From CAZLGC01 sp964559275 (GTDB lineage: Bacteria > Patescibacteriota > CALEFQ01), in contig CAZLGC010000015.1 of NCBI GenBank assembly GCA_964559275.1, forward strand, positions 1-21,033: DNA of 21,033 nucleotides, given 5' to 3'. Both the position numbers and the translations under genes were made by a program. Below, piece after piece: positions 7,409 to 14,567 of the stretch (its first letter is position 1; each line of letters opens with the position of its first letter). A model generated the notes under the pieces. The model was given only the letters and a program-made list of their open reading frames with translations, was not told the DNA's origin and did no database searches.

Positions 7409-8947
7409 TCACTTTATCAGCTCTTTTTTGTAAACTTCGGAGCGTCCACCATCGCCCGTCACCAACTCTTCATATGACGGGATTTCATAAAGCTCTAAAT
7501 CGGCATCCAGGAAGTTGGAATACACCAAGTATCTGCCGTCTTTTGAAACTGCCAGAGCCGTCGGTTGGTTGCCACCGACAACGGCGTCCAACATTTCGCC
7601 CGTGGTGGTATCAAAAACTTGTATAGAACCCCACTCCGGGCCAGGGACATAGTATGACTCCGCCGCATTTACTCCCCGGTTGGAAACAAACAAAACTTTC
7701 CCATCCGGTGTCAAAGCTATCGTATTGGGATTATTGTCAGTAGTAGCAAATTTAGTGACTTCGTCAGTGGTCAGGTCAATTTTGAAAATGGAATTGTCGG
7801 CCATATCGGAGGCAAACAGAATATTGCGGTCTTCATCGGCGACAAAATGGCGCATGGCGCCACCAGTAGTTAGTAAAATTTCGCTGGAGCCGTCGTCCAG
7901 GTTAATTTTCTCGATCTCGCCTTTGTCGAAGCCGGCCACATAAAGATAACGACCATCAGCGGTGGCGTATAATCCTCGTGGAGTTCCAACTGTCGGGATC
8001 AACTCCACTTCTCCGGACTTCAAATATATTTTACTGACGTTGTTCCCGGACCAATTGGCCACATACAGATAATTGCCGTCAGGCGAAAATTCCATTACCT
8101 TGCACCAGGTACTATCGGTGGTAAGTTCACGTAGGATCTCGTAATTTTCCGCATCAATCTCATAGATCGTGCCCGATTCCATCTGGCTGACATAGGCTTT
8201 GGAACCATCAGGCGAGAAAATGACCTCTACTCCTCCCTGATCATTCAAATTAATACTCTTTATTTGTTCACCCGTCTTAGCATTGAACACAAAAACACCA
8301 GCTTTCGGATTCATCAGTGAAGTCACCCAAATCTCACTGCCATTCGGAGAAAAATCAACTCCCTTTGGCGAAGGAACTGGTCCGATAGTTCGCTGACTAA
8401 GCAGTAGTTGATCTGGCTGATCCAGGCGCCAGATCTGATCGCTATCCTGGTCAAGAAAGAATTCTCTTGCCAAATCTTGGTATCCTTCCAGGGTAAGTTT
8501 CACTTGCATTTGTCCGGCTGATAAACTTTCTACAAAGGGCAATTCGCCGTTACGCTTGGATCCGTCCGGCAAAGTTATCTCGTAATCGGCCCCTTCCGGA
8601 TCGGACTGAAGAGAAAAACTATATGTGTTCGGTTTCAAATTTATTTGCTTGCCAAACAACTTATTAGCTTTCAGCTCAACTGACTCTGAATGCTCAGCAA
8701 AACCCGGACGGGTAACAGTTAGGGTATATTCACCGGCCGGTGCTGTTGTCACCAGCTCCCCCGTTGCCTGCTCCACGCCGGCTAGCTCGATCAAAGCATC
8801 ACCAGGTGCGCTGGTAATTTCAACCCGGGCTGGTTGGCTGAAATACCACCAGCCATAGACAAAACAAACGCCCCCGATAATTGCCAAGGAGACGAAAAAA
8901 ACGACTTTGCGACGAAACACATAGCGATGGTAAACGCGTTTGCTCAT
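7409..8947 (-). CDS. Anchored PEGA plus YVTN-type beta-propeller protein
   Basis: 512 residues. A basic N-terminus and one membrane segment (about 15-33) place the rest outside the cell. Two PEGA-type beta domains follow: about 38-105 with PAGEYTLTVTRPGF, and about 108-180 with LSAGQMQVKLTLEGY. The remainder (about 190-500) is a seven-bladed propeller with YVTN-like repeats (FSPDGSKAYVS, SPDGNYLYVAN, TADGRYLYVAG, TPDGKVLFVSN, SKDGRYLVYSN). These domains usually bind partners, glycans or the cell wall rather than catalyse. It starts 18 nt after the C39-like gene and its TGA overlaps a GTG at 7412. GAGGGTGAT lies somewhat far (about 13 nt) from the ATG. Domain calls are firm; the ligand is unknown. 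Confidence 0.85.
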   Translation of the reverse strand: MSKRVYHRYVFRRKVVFFVSLAIIGGVCFVYGWWYFSQPARVEITSAPGDALIELAGVEQATGELVTTAPAGEYTLTVTRPGFAEHSESVELKANKLFGKQINLKPNTYSFSLQSDPEGADYEITLPDGSKRNGELPFVESLSAGQMQVKLTLEGYQDLAREFFLDQDSDQIWRLDQPDQLLLSQRTIGPVPSPKGVDFSPNGSEIWVTSLMNPKAGVFVFNAKTGEQIKSINLNDQGGVEVIFSPDGSKAYVSQMESGTIYEIDAENYEILRELTTDSTWCKVMEFSPDGNYLYVANWSGNNVSKIYLKSGEVELIPTVGTPRGLYATADGRYLYVAGFDKGEIEKINLDDGSSEILLTTGGAMRHFVADEDRNILFASDMADNSIFKIDLTTDEVTKFATTDNNPNTIALTPDGKVLFVSNRGVNAAESYYVPGPEWGSIQVFDTTTGEMLDAVVGGNQPTALAVSKDGRYLVYSNFLDADLELYEIPSYEELVTGDGGRSEVYKKELIK

Positions 8948-8965
8948 AAATTAATGATATCACCC

Positions 8966-9748
8966 TCAGGGATAGATAACAATCACCCGCTTCTCTCCGC
9001 TCAAGCCGTCATCCCCATTCCAGTCACTGATTGAATTCATTACCGTGTCAATATCATAGCGGTAGTTTTCTCCCATACGTGTGCCGACATCGTTGGTATA
9101 GAAAGAGCTTTCGTCGTAGCCGCGGACAACATACATATGGTATAAAGGACCGGGCGGCGTGAAGTTGGGATTGCCAAGCTCCCGGCCGGCTGCCGGCACG
9201 ATCACCGGGCGGCCCTGGGCAACCTGGCGCTTGATATCTTCCGGAGTTGGATCCTCAATGATTTCAACTCGGTCGTAACCTAGATACGCCTTTATTACTT
9301 CAGCTAACTGTGCAGTGGTTGTGCTACGATAAAAACCCAGGTAAGAGTTTTCGAAATCGATGAAATCTAATATTTCCTGATCAGCTGTTTTTTTCGTAAA
9401 TTCCTTTCCCTCGTAGAAATAATGGACATTTAGGACAGCTGCTTCCTCACAGGCATCCTGATACGGCTGTCCCCAATCGGCGAAGGGGGCCTGTGAGGAA
9501 AAAGGTACAGCCAGACTATAGGAATCAGGAACCTCAAATTCATCCGGCTCAGGCTCCGATTCCGGCTCTGGCTCTGATTCTTCAAACGTCGAAACCACTG
9601 GCGAATTTTCTGATTCTGCCGGTGGCGGAACCTCTGCCTCGTTAGGCTTCTGCCATAACCAGAGCAGGGCTATAAAAATAGCAACAATTAAAATAACGCC
9701 CAGGAGACTCCAGGCTTTGAATTTATGATGATGTTCAAATTTAGCCAT
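8966..9748 (-). CDS. Membrane-anchored C39-like peptidase-fold protein
   Basis: 260 residues from ATG 9748, which overlaps the previous stop by one base (TGATG). A longer frame exists upstream, but its extra 25 residues lie inside the metallopeptidase gene. There is one membrane segment (about 12-32), then a Pro/Glu-rich spacer (ESEPEPESEPEPDE), then a papain-like C39_2-type domain (about 78-260). Catalytic candidates are Cys100 in QDACEEAAVL, His204 in PLYHMYVVRGYD and Asn219/Asp220 in YTNDVGT. The Cys-His-Asx order fits an active enzyme. The anchor and spacer place the domain outside the membrane, so cleavage of a surface or secreted peptide is plausible, but the substrate is not visible. 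It sits in the middle of the exported-protein run. Confidence 0.8.
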   Translation of the reverse strand: MAKFEHHHKFKAWSLLGVILIVAIFIALLWLWQKPNEAEVPPPAESENSPVVSTFEESEPEPESEPEPDEFEVPDSYSLAVPFSSQAPFADWGQPYQDACEEAAVLNVHYFYEGKEFTKKTADQEILDFIDFENSYLGFYRSTTTAQLAEVIKAYLGYDRVEIIEDPTPEDIKRQVAQGRPVIVPAAGRELGNPNFTPPGPLYHMYVVRGYDESSFYTNDVGTRMGENYRYDIDTVMNSISDWNGDDGLSGEKRVIVIYP

Positions 9749-10320
9749 CAGTTTTTGATTAGTTCTTGCAAAGTTTTCCGTTGCTCTTTGTAGTCCGGAA
9801 TGGTTCTGGCCACCAGCTGCCAAAACTGCGGGGAATGATTGAGTTCCTGAAGGTGACAGAGCTCGTGTACAACTATATAGTCAGCTATTCTAGCAGGTAG
9901 AAACAGAAGCTTATAGTTGAAATTCAGATTTCTTTTCTGGGAACAGCTTCCCCACAGTGAGCGTTGATTGCGAATAGCAACACGATTGTATTTGAAACCA
10001 TATCGCCGGTTGAAATGATCGACTCGGGATTTTATGAATTGACGCGACTCTTCTTTATACTGCAAATAGCTTTTGCGGTCAATCCTGAGTAAAGGATTAT
10101 TGGCGGCTTGTTTAATCATATTCAGCCTGGACCGCAACCAGCCACTCTTAGCTCTGACAAAGTTTTTTAGCTGCCGTGAACTTACCCACCAGGGTCGGCT
10201 GGCAACAACTTCTCCCGCGGGTGAAATTTTTAAGCAGACCCGCTTGGCACGAGCACTGACTTTTTCCTGGTAAGCAATCTCTTCACCCTCACAGCTGATT
10301 GATCTCTGCTGAGTGCTCAT
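9748..10320 (-). CDS. YgjP/DUF45-type zinc metallopeptidase domain protein
   Basis: 190 residues, no signal peptide, so cytoplasmic. It has the YgjP-like (DUF45, PF01863) layout: an N-terminal beta part with KRVCLKISPAGEVV, the conserved RSLWGSCS (120-127), and the zinc site HELCH (152-156) with a third His at 162 (NHSPQFW). Family members are SprT/WSS1-like metalloproteases; substrates are mostly unknown. ATG 10320 overlaps the stop of the beta-helix gene by 4 nt (ATGA), and its own TGA overlaps the next ATG, so it is translationally coupled on both sides. A cytoplasmic protease between two exported proteins is slightly odd but common in compact genomes. The annotation is firm; its link to the operon is not. 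Confidence 0.9.
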   Translation of the reverse strand: MSTQQRSISCEGEEIAYQEKVSARAKRVCLKISPAGEVVASRPWWVSSRQLKNFVRAKSGWLRSRLNMIKQAANNPLLRIDRKSYLQYKEESRQFIKSRVDHFNRRYGFKYNRVAIRNQRSLWGSCSQKRNLNFNYKLLFLPARIADYIVVHELCHLQELNHSPQFWQLVARTIPDYKEQRKTLQELIKN

Positions 10321-12455
10321 TCGCCGCTAGCTCCGTGCCAGTTTTCAATGACGGCAATGCCAACCCCGTTCCGCTTGGTTTCATCAAAGGCAAAGAAGCG
10401 CGGAAAAGTACGGGCCTTGCCGGAAGGCTCAAACGATAGAATATGTGGACCGTTGGCTCCGAAAGGAGACGTGAGAATTTCATCAACTCCGTCCCGGTCA
10501 ATGTCTCCTGCCACATTGATGAAATCTCCGATGACATGGCGCTGATAAACCCACCAGAAGTTCTTGGGGTTACCATTCTTGTCAAAAACTCTGACGTGCG
10601 AGGAGCCGTTATTCGGAGTCGTGTAAATCCTCTCCCCGATTCCGGAAGGAGTAACACCGTTGACAACACCCGGGCCATAAGCGCGGAATATTTTCTTGAA
10701 AGTGCCGCCGACGGTGAAAATATAGACGTTCGGATCAGCGGGACCGTGGTGAGGCGATATGAGAATTTCATCAGCGCGGTCATCGTACTGGAAGGTGCCG
10801 AGGTTGCAGCCCACGGAAGCGAATGGCGCCCGGAATTGCCCGATCTTTTCCCAGTTGTCAACTCCGCGAGCGTCTTTGTAAACCAATACCTCCGGAGCGG
10901 TGTTGCCGGTGAGACAAGTCGCAATGTCATCATCAAAACCGTCATCATCAAAATCTCCGACCGTCATACTAAGACCGTCGCGGATGCTTTCATTAAAAAC
11001 GAACATTTGACCCAAAAATGGCAGGGTGCCGTCATCTTTGATGCCGAAAACCCGGGCCTGCGGACCGCCGTTAGTCAGAGCAAAGACTACCACCTGATCC
11101 TTGACGCCGTTGTTGGTGGCGTCAATGGAAACTACGCCGGCACCGCCCAGATAACCGGAAGGGAACAGTCCGGAGACTTCTCCGATCTGATCAATGCCGT
11201 GCGGGTCATAGACTCGCAGCTTGGTGATTTCTCCCGGCCCCGTAGTTGCAACAATTTTCGGGCCCGGACCCGAGGAAGTCCCATCGCCACTGTCAGTCGA
11301 TCCGTACTCGTTGGCGCCGATGTCATAACCGCCGTCGTAAGGCCGCACATGCCCGTCAAAGTCATCGGTCAAACCTTCTATTGCCAAGCCTTGGTTCACG
11401 GCCTGAGAAATTGACGATGATAAACGGAGATTGCCGGCACCGGGATCAACAAACCAGCCCGAGCCAGCATCGGTAACATTGTGAGAAACATCTGCCGACC
11501 CGCCGTCTCGTGAGGTAATAGCTTTGTTAGCAAGATTATTCGCAATTAGGCCTCCGGAGGTATCGCTGAAACGATATTCAATCGCGTTGTCGTAGCTGTG
11601 CTCCTGGAAAATTGTGTTGTTGTAAACCTTGGCACTGGAAGCTGACTGTAAATCAATACCAACATCAGCAAAAGCCCCGCCGGAATTATGGTAAATCATA
11701 TTGTTGCGAATGATACCGCCACTATGCCCCCGCTCCCCCAACCCGAAACCGATCCCCCGGTCACAATTCATTATCAAGTTTCTCTCAACGAGAGTGCCGG
11801 ACGAATCGGACCAGAAATGAATCGCGTGCTCGGCGACATCTTCACCCGGGCTTTGGATCGATTTGAAGGTGTTGCGGCGCACAATCCAGTTTTTGGTATT
11901 ATGGCCATCAATCCCGCCGATGTAATATTGCGGGCCGATCCCGGCGCTATATTCCAGCAGGCTGTCTTCCAAAATTCCGCTGTCAGAACTTTTATCCATC
12001 TGGCTGGCGTCATAAGCTATTTTCACCATCTGTTCCCCGGTATCCCGAATGTGGAGATTTTTCAGAACAACATTGTCAATATCAAGCTGCAGCTGCACCG
12101 CGTGATTGGCCACTCTTTGTAAAGTTAGATCCTGGGCTGTAAAATTGTCGCCGTTGACATTGAAGATATGAGAGACGTCTCCGGTCATGCCGTTGCCCTG
12201 CAAGATAACATTTCCCCGGTTGCCGGAATAACTCTTGACCGTTACCCCGCTGGCATCTATCCAGAGCATGTCACTCAGAGTATAAGTTCCGTCTAGAATG
12301 GAAATCGTCTTATCACCGCCGGCATTGGCGTTGGTCACTGCGTTTTCCAGCTGCGCCGTGGAAGAAACGGTTACTGTCGCTCCGGCTTGGGGGATAAACA
12401 AGCAGAAGCCAAATAGAATAATGGCAGGGATTACAAAAAAGAAGACTTTTCTCAT
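10317..12455 (-). CDS. Secreted parallel beta-helix protein with C-terminal FG-GAP-like module
   Basis: 712 residues with a signal peptide (about 1-26). Residues about 27-385 form a right-handed parallel beta-helix of the chondroitinase-B/pectate-lyase kind: TAQLENAVTNANAGGDKTI at the start, then successive coils such as NFTAQDLTLQRVANHAVQLQ and KNWIVRRNTFKSI. This fold is typical of polysaccharide lyases and carbohydrate epimerases, but I cannot confirm active-site residues. After a Ser/Gly linker, residues about 395-712 are an FG-GAP-like module closely similar along its whole length to that of the SGNH hydrolase at 4510-6219 (shared GYLGGAGVVSID, VGDFDDDGFDDD, RIYTTPNNGSSHV, NGVGIAVIENWHG). 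It is the first gene of the minus-strand run and has an extended -10 promoter. Probable role: binding or cleaving a glycan outside the cell. Confidence 0.8.
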   Translation of the reverse strand: MRKVFFFVIPAIILFGFCLFIPQAGATVTVSSTAQLENAVTNANAGGDKTISILDGTYTLSDMLWIDASGVTVKSYSGNRGNVILQGNGMTGDVSHIFNVNGDNFTAQDLTLQRVANHAVQLQLDIDNVVLKNLHIRDTGEQMVKIAYDASQMDKSSDSGILEDSLLEYSAGIGPQYYIGGIDGHNTKNWIVRRNTFKSIQSPGEDVAEHAIHFWSDSSGTLVERNLIMNCDRGIGFGLGERGHSGGIIRNNMIYHNSGGAFADVGIDLQSASSAKVYNNTIFQEHSYDNAIEYRFSDTSGGLIANNLANKAITSRDGGSADVSHNVTDAGSGWFVDPGAGNLRLSSSISQAVNQGLAIEGLTDDFDGHVRPYDGGYDIGANEYGSTDSGDGTSSGPGPKIVATTGPGEITKLRVYDPHGIDQIGEVSGLFPSGYLGGAGVVSIDATNNGVKDQVVVFALTNGGPQARVFGIKDDGTLPFLGQMFVFNESIRDGLSMTVGDFDDDGFDDDIATCLTGNTAPEVLVYKDARGVDNWEKIGQFRAPFASVGCNLGTFQYDDRADEILISPHHGPADPNVYIFTVGGTFKKIFRAYGPGVVNGVTPSGIGERIYTTPNNGSSHVRVFDKNGNPKNFWWVYQRHVIGDFINVAGDIDRDGVDEILTSPFGANGPHILSFEPSGKARTFPRFFAFDETKRNGVGIAVIENWHGASGE

Positions 12456-12481
12456 ATTTTTTGCTTAATGATTCTGCTTCC

Positions 12482-12490
12482 ATATTAGCA
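12482..12490 (-). promoter_or_regulatory. Extended -10 promoter of the nine-gene run
   Basis: Minus-strand reading TGCTAATAT, an extended -10 (TGn plus TAATAT) preceded by a T run, 26 nt before the ATG at 12455. It has no clear -35. It resembles the -10 elements at 1225 and 3282. Confidence 0.45.
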
Positions 12491-12524
12491 AAAAAAGGGC
12501 GTTTCCCAAATGGTTTATTTGTAG

Positions 12525-12530
12525 TAGAAT
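12525..12530 (+). promoter_or_regulatory. Candidate -10 of the VIT1-family gene
   Basis: TAGAAT lies 12 nt before the ATG at 12543, with AAAGGG between as a ribosome binding site. No good -35 is seen, and the spacing makes the leader very short, so this is a weak call. Confidence 0.3.
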
Positions 12531-12542
12531 AAAAGGGCTTTT

Positions 12543-13052
12543 ATGGAAGAAGATCTGAAACAAACGAAAAAACTTTACCTGCGCAACTTTATATTTGGCG
12601 TGGAAGACAGCCTGGTATCCACCGTAGGTTTAATTTCTGGTGTGGCTGTTGCCGGGCTGGATACGAAAGTTATTTTACTAACCGGTTTGATTCTGATTTT
12701 TGTGGAAGCTTTTTCGATGGGTGCGGGAAGTCTGATCTCCGAACACTCCGCCACCGAGTACACAGAAGGCAAACACATCTTAAACAAATCCCAATGGCGC
12801 GGTGCAGGGATCATGTTCGTATCATATTTTGTGGCCGGATTCATCCCTCTCCTGCCCTATCTCTTTTTTGACAAACAGTTCGCGTTTTGGGCAGCAATTG
12901 CTTTTGCCCTGATAGCACTTTTTACTCTCGGCGTTATCAACGCCAGGGTATTCCGGGTCAAAGTCTGGCAGCACGCCCTGGAGATGCTGGTAATCGGCGG
13001 TATCGCAATCGGGCTGGGAGTGATTGTTGGCAAACTAATCGGGCAGCTGTAA
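12543..13052 (+). CDS. VIT1/CCC1-family Fe/Mn transporter
   Basis: 169 residues, shorter than the usual 220-250, with four to five membrane segments. The family signature is clear: LRNFIFGVEDSLVSTVGLISGVAV in the first segment, then EAFSMGAGSLIS in the second (the conserved metal-path Met/Gly/Ser/Glu region), and two hydrophobic hairpins at the C-terminal end (about 90-110, 115-135, 145-168). The cytoplasmic metal-binding helical domain is short (about 65-85, SEHSATEYTEGKHILNKSQW). VIT1/CCC1 proteins export Fe(II) or Mn(II) from the cytoplasm. It is transcribed divergently from the run that includes the EncFtn-type ferritin, suggesting a shared role in iron handling. It ends in a bidirectional terminator. 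Confidence 0.85.
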   Translation: MEEDLKQTKKLYLRNFIFGVEDSLVSTVGLISGVAVAGLDTKVILLTGLILIFVEAFSMGAGSLISEHSATEYTEGKHILNKSQWRGAGIMFVSYFVAGFIPLLPYLFFDKQFAFWAAIAFALIALFTLGVINARVFRVKVWQHALEMLVIGGIAIGLGVIVGKLIGQL

Positions 13053-13055
13053 AAC

Positions 13056-13090
13056 AAAACAGGCCGGGGACAACATCCGACCTGTTTTTT
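13056..13090. terminator. Bidirectional intrinsic terminator
   Basis: Arms AACAGGCCGG (13059-13068) and CCGACCTGTT (13077-13086) pair except at one position, which is G-U on the minus strand. T runs flank it on both sides (TTTTTT on plus; TTTTGTTTT on minus). It serves the VIT1 gene (stop 13052) and the convergent exported repeat protein (stop 13099). Confidence 0.7.
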
Positions 13091-13098
13091 ATTTGAAT

Positions 13099-13710
13099 TT
13101 ATTCGCTATCTGACATTCCTCGTCCCATACCACCGCCGCGGTGCCGACCAGGTCCGCCCGGGAAACCAAGCTCATCTCTGATTTCCTTCGCCTTATCCAT
13201 GTCCCCTGATTCCATCGCTTGGTGCGCCTCGACTAGCTTGTTGAAGGTGCCTTCATTTATTTTACCTTCAAGTTCATCGAGACGATTGACTACACTTTCT
13301 TCCATGGCTGTTTTCCAGGCTTCATAATCATTGTTGGCAACAGCTTCCCGAACAGCCTTCATTTCCTCCGGCATGCCGTGACCTTTGTGCCCGGGCATAC
13401 CCAGTTCCTCGCGCAAGGCATCGGCTTCTTCGACCTTACCCTCAGCCATCAGATCATGCACCTGCTTCATGTTGTTGAAATTATCTTCGCTGGCGAACTC
13501 CTCTGCTCGAGAAGTAACCAGATCTTTCCAGGTGTCATAATCTCCGCTCTCCATCGCCGCTATCATTTCATCGTGATTTTCGCCGCCGGGACCCATCGGG
13601 CCCCCGAAACCGAATCCGTTCTCACCGGCATAGACAAAGGTGGTGGCTCCGATAGCCGCAGCCGCAATCGCAACTGCTACCACCGGAATGACTATTTTAT
13701 TTTTTTTCAT
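13099..13710 (-). CDS. Exported helical repeat protein, Gly/His/Met-rich
   Basis: 203 residues. A signal peptide or anchor (about 6-28) is followed by a Gly-rich segment and two copies of a helical unit of about 70 residues: AAMESGDYDTWKDLV...EEADALREELGMPG and AVANNDYEAWKTAM...DKAKEIRDELGFPG. The tail is Gly/Arg/His rich (GGPGRHRGGGMGRGM), and a HKGHGMPEEM stretch links the repeats, so metal binding is possible but unproven. Exported proteins of this kind recur in Patescibacteria, with no known function as far as I can tell. Upstream on the same strand are an ECF sigma factor and a three-TM protein, a set that could be a stress-response module. A hairpin lies 13 nt upstream of the start; no Shine-Dalgarno is seen. 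Confidence 0.7.
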   Translation of the reverse strand: MKKNKIVIPVVAVAIAAAAIGATTFVYAGENGFGFGGPMGPGGENHDEMIAAMESGDYDTWKDLVTSRAEEFASEDNFNNMKQVHDLMAEGKVEEADALREELGMPGHKGHGMPEEMKAVREAVANNDYEAWKTAMEESVVNRLDELEGKINEGTFNKLVEAHQAMESGDMDKAKEIRDELGFPGGPGRHRGGGMGRGMSDSE

Positions 13711-13723
13711 AGATTGATTTGTA

Positions 13724-13751
13724 AGTTGCTAGGTTCCAAAAACTAGCAACT
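13724..13751 (-). promoter_or_regulatory. Perfect 9-bp hairpin before the exported repeat gene
   Basis: Minus strand AGTTGCTAG / CTAGCAACT with a 10-nt loop TTTTTGGAAC, 14 nt before the ATG at 13710. It could be an operator or a leader hairpin that masks translation; the sequence alone does not decide. Confidence 0.35.
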
Positions 13752-13778
13752 GACAACTAATAACTAATCTAGGGCCCT

Positions 13779-13795
13779 GCCTCCCTACGGGAGGC
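13779..13795. repeat. GC-rich inverted repeat in the gap
   Basis: GCCTCCC TAC GGGAGGC, a perfect 7-bp stem with a 3-nt loop, next to the palindrome AGGGCCCT. There is no T run, so it is not a classical terminator. It lies between the three-TM protein and the exported repeat protein. Confidence 0.5.
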
Positions 13796-13825
13796 CTTCA
13801 CCAATAATACGCCGCCTGAATTTAG

Positions 13826-14563
13826 TTATTTCACTCGCCGCGGCAAAGCCCGCCCTTGCAGCCCCGGAACATCCAAATACGGGTGCATACGCCAGGGACG
13901 AATCTCAACTGCTTCAAACTCACATTCCCCGGTCATTTCGCCGATGGCTTTGATTTCGTCACCGACTGTCAACGGCTTCTTTAGATGCATTCCGATGAAA
14001 ATTACTGTCCATTCCTTCTCACCGAAATCCTGCAGAATAAAGACTTTTTCATCTTCGAGCGCCACAATCTCTCCGCCCAGCAACCCCAGCTCCGGATGAC
14101 TCCAGGCGCCCTGGTGTTGACCGGACATAACCCCGGGCAGCGGATGCGAAAAGCTGTAATCAACCTTGTCACCGTATCCGGCCATAAACATAAAGGTACC
14201 GCCCACGACACTGATAACAACACTGGCGGTTATGATAATAATTGGTTTATGCCGATACCATCCCTTGGTGTGTTGAAAAGTATAAATCGCCAGCAGGGCG
14301 AAAAGCGCCATTACGATAATCCAAAGATAAGGTAGGGTCAGAAAGAAATGCGGCAACGGACCACGACCAAGGTGGCGATAAATACCCCAATCGTTACTCA
14401 TGACCCGGAATAGAAAAGCACTGAATGCAATCATACCTATTCCAATCGAAAGCACGAAGGCACACCAAAACAGAACATTCTTCAGAATAAAATGACTCTT
14501 TGATTTGGGATGTAGTTTCTTCCCTTTAATTTCCTTAATGACTTGGTTGGATAAATCTTTCAT
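13826..14563 (-). CDS. Three-TM membrane protein with C-terminal beta domain
   Basis: 245 residues from ATG 14563 (4 nt after the sigma factor stop). A TTG at 14587 would add 8 residues and overlap the sigma gene. The N-terminal cytoplasmic part (about 1-24, basic, helical) is followed by three membrane segments at about 25-50, 72-96 and 106-128. The last 100 residues form a small beta domain, probably OB-fold like (GEIVALEDEKVFILQDF, DEIKAIGEMTGECEFEAVEIRPW), likely outside the membrane if the N-terminus is inside. Being directly downstream of an ECF sigma gene, it may be its membrane-bound anti-sigma partner, but I see no zinc anti-sigma HxxxCxxC motif. Function unknown; topology and pairing are the supported parts. 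Confidence 0.65.
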   Translation of the reverse strand: MKDLSNQVIKEIKGKKLHPKSKSHFILKNVLFWCAFVLSIGIGMIAFSAFLFRVMSNDWGIYRHLGRGPLPHFFLTLPYLWIIVMALFALLAIYTFQHTKGWYRHKPIIIITASVVISVVGGTFMFMAGYGDKVDYSFSHPLPGVMSGQHQGAWSHPELGLLGGEIVALEDEKVFILQDFGEKEWTVIFIGMHLKKPLTVGDEIKAIGEMTGECEFEAVEIRPWRMHPYLDVPGLQGRALPRRVK

Positions 14564-14567
14564 ATGT

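Noticed and set aside
9749..9823. Upstream extension of the C39-like gene to 9823
   Set aside because: The extra residues lie inside the metallopeptidase coding end, and the TGATG junction with MAKFEHHHKF gives a normal anchored protein start.
10289..10951. Open frame of 220 codons on the minus strand in another frame of the same gene
   Set aside because: Overlaps the conserved FG-GAP module fully and has low-complexity composition; a frame shadow.
10443..11414. Open frame of 323 codons on the plus strand opposite the beta-helix/FG-GAP gene
   Set aside because: No ribosome binding site, no domain; the minus-strand gene has a signal peptide and a clear repeat module also present in a second gene.
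4510..12455. Recent duplication or recombination-prone direct repeats in the two FG-GAP modules
   Set aside because: Protein similarity is high but many codons differ, so the DNA copies are too diverged for a recent event.
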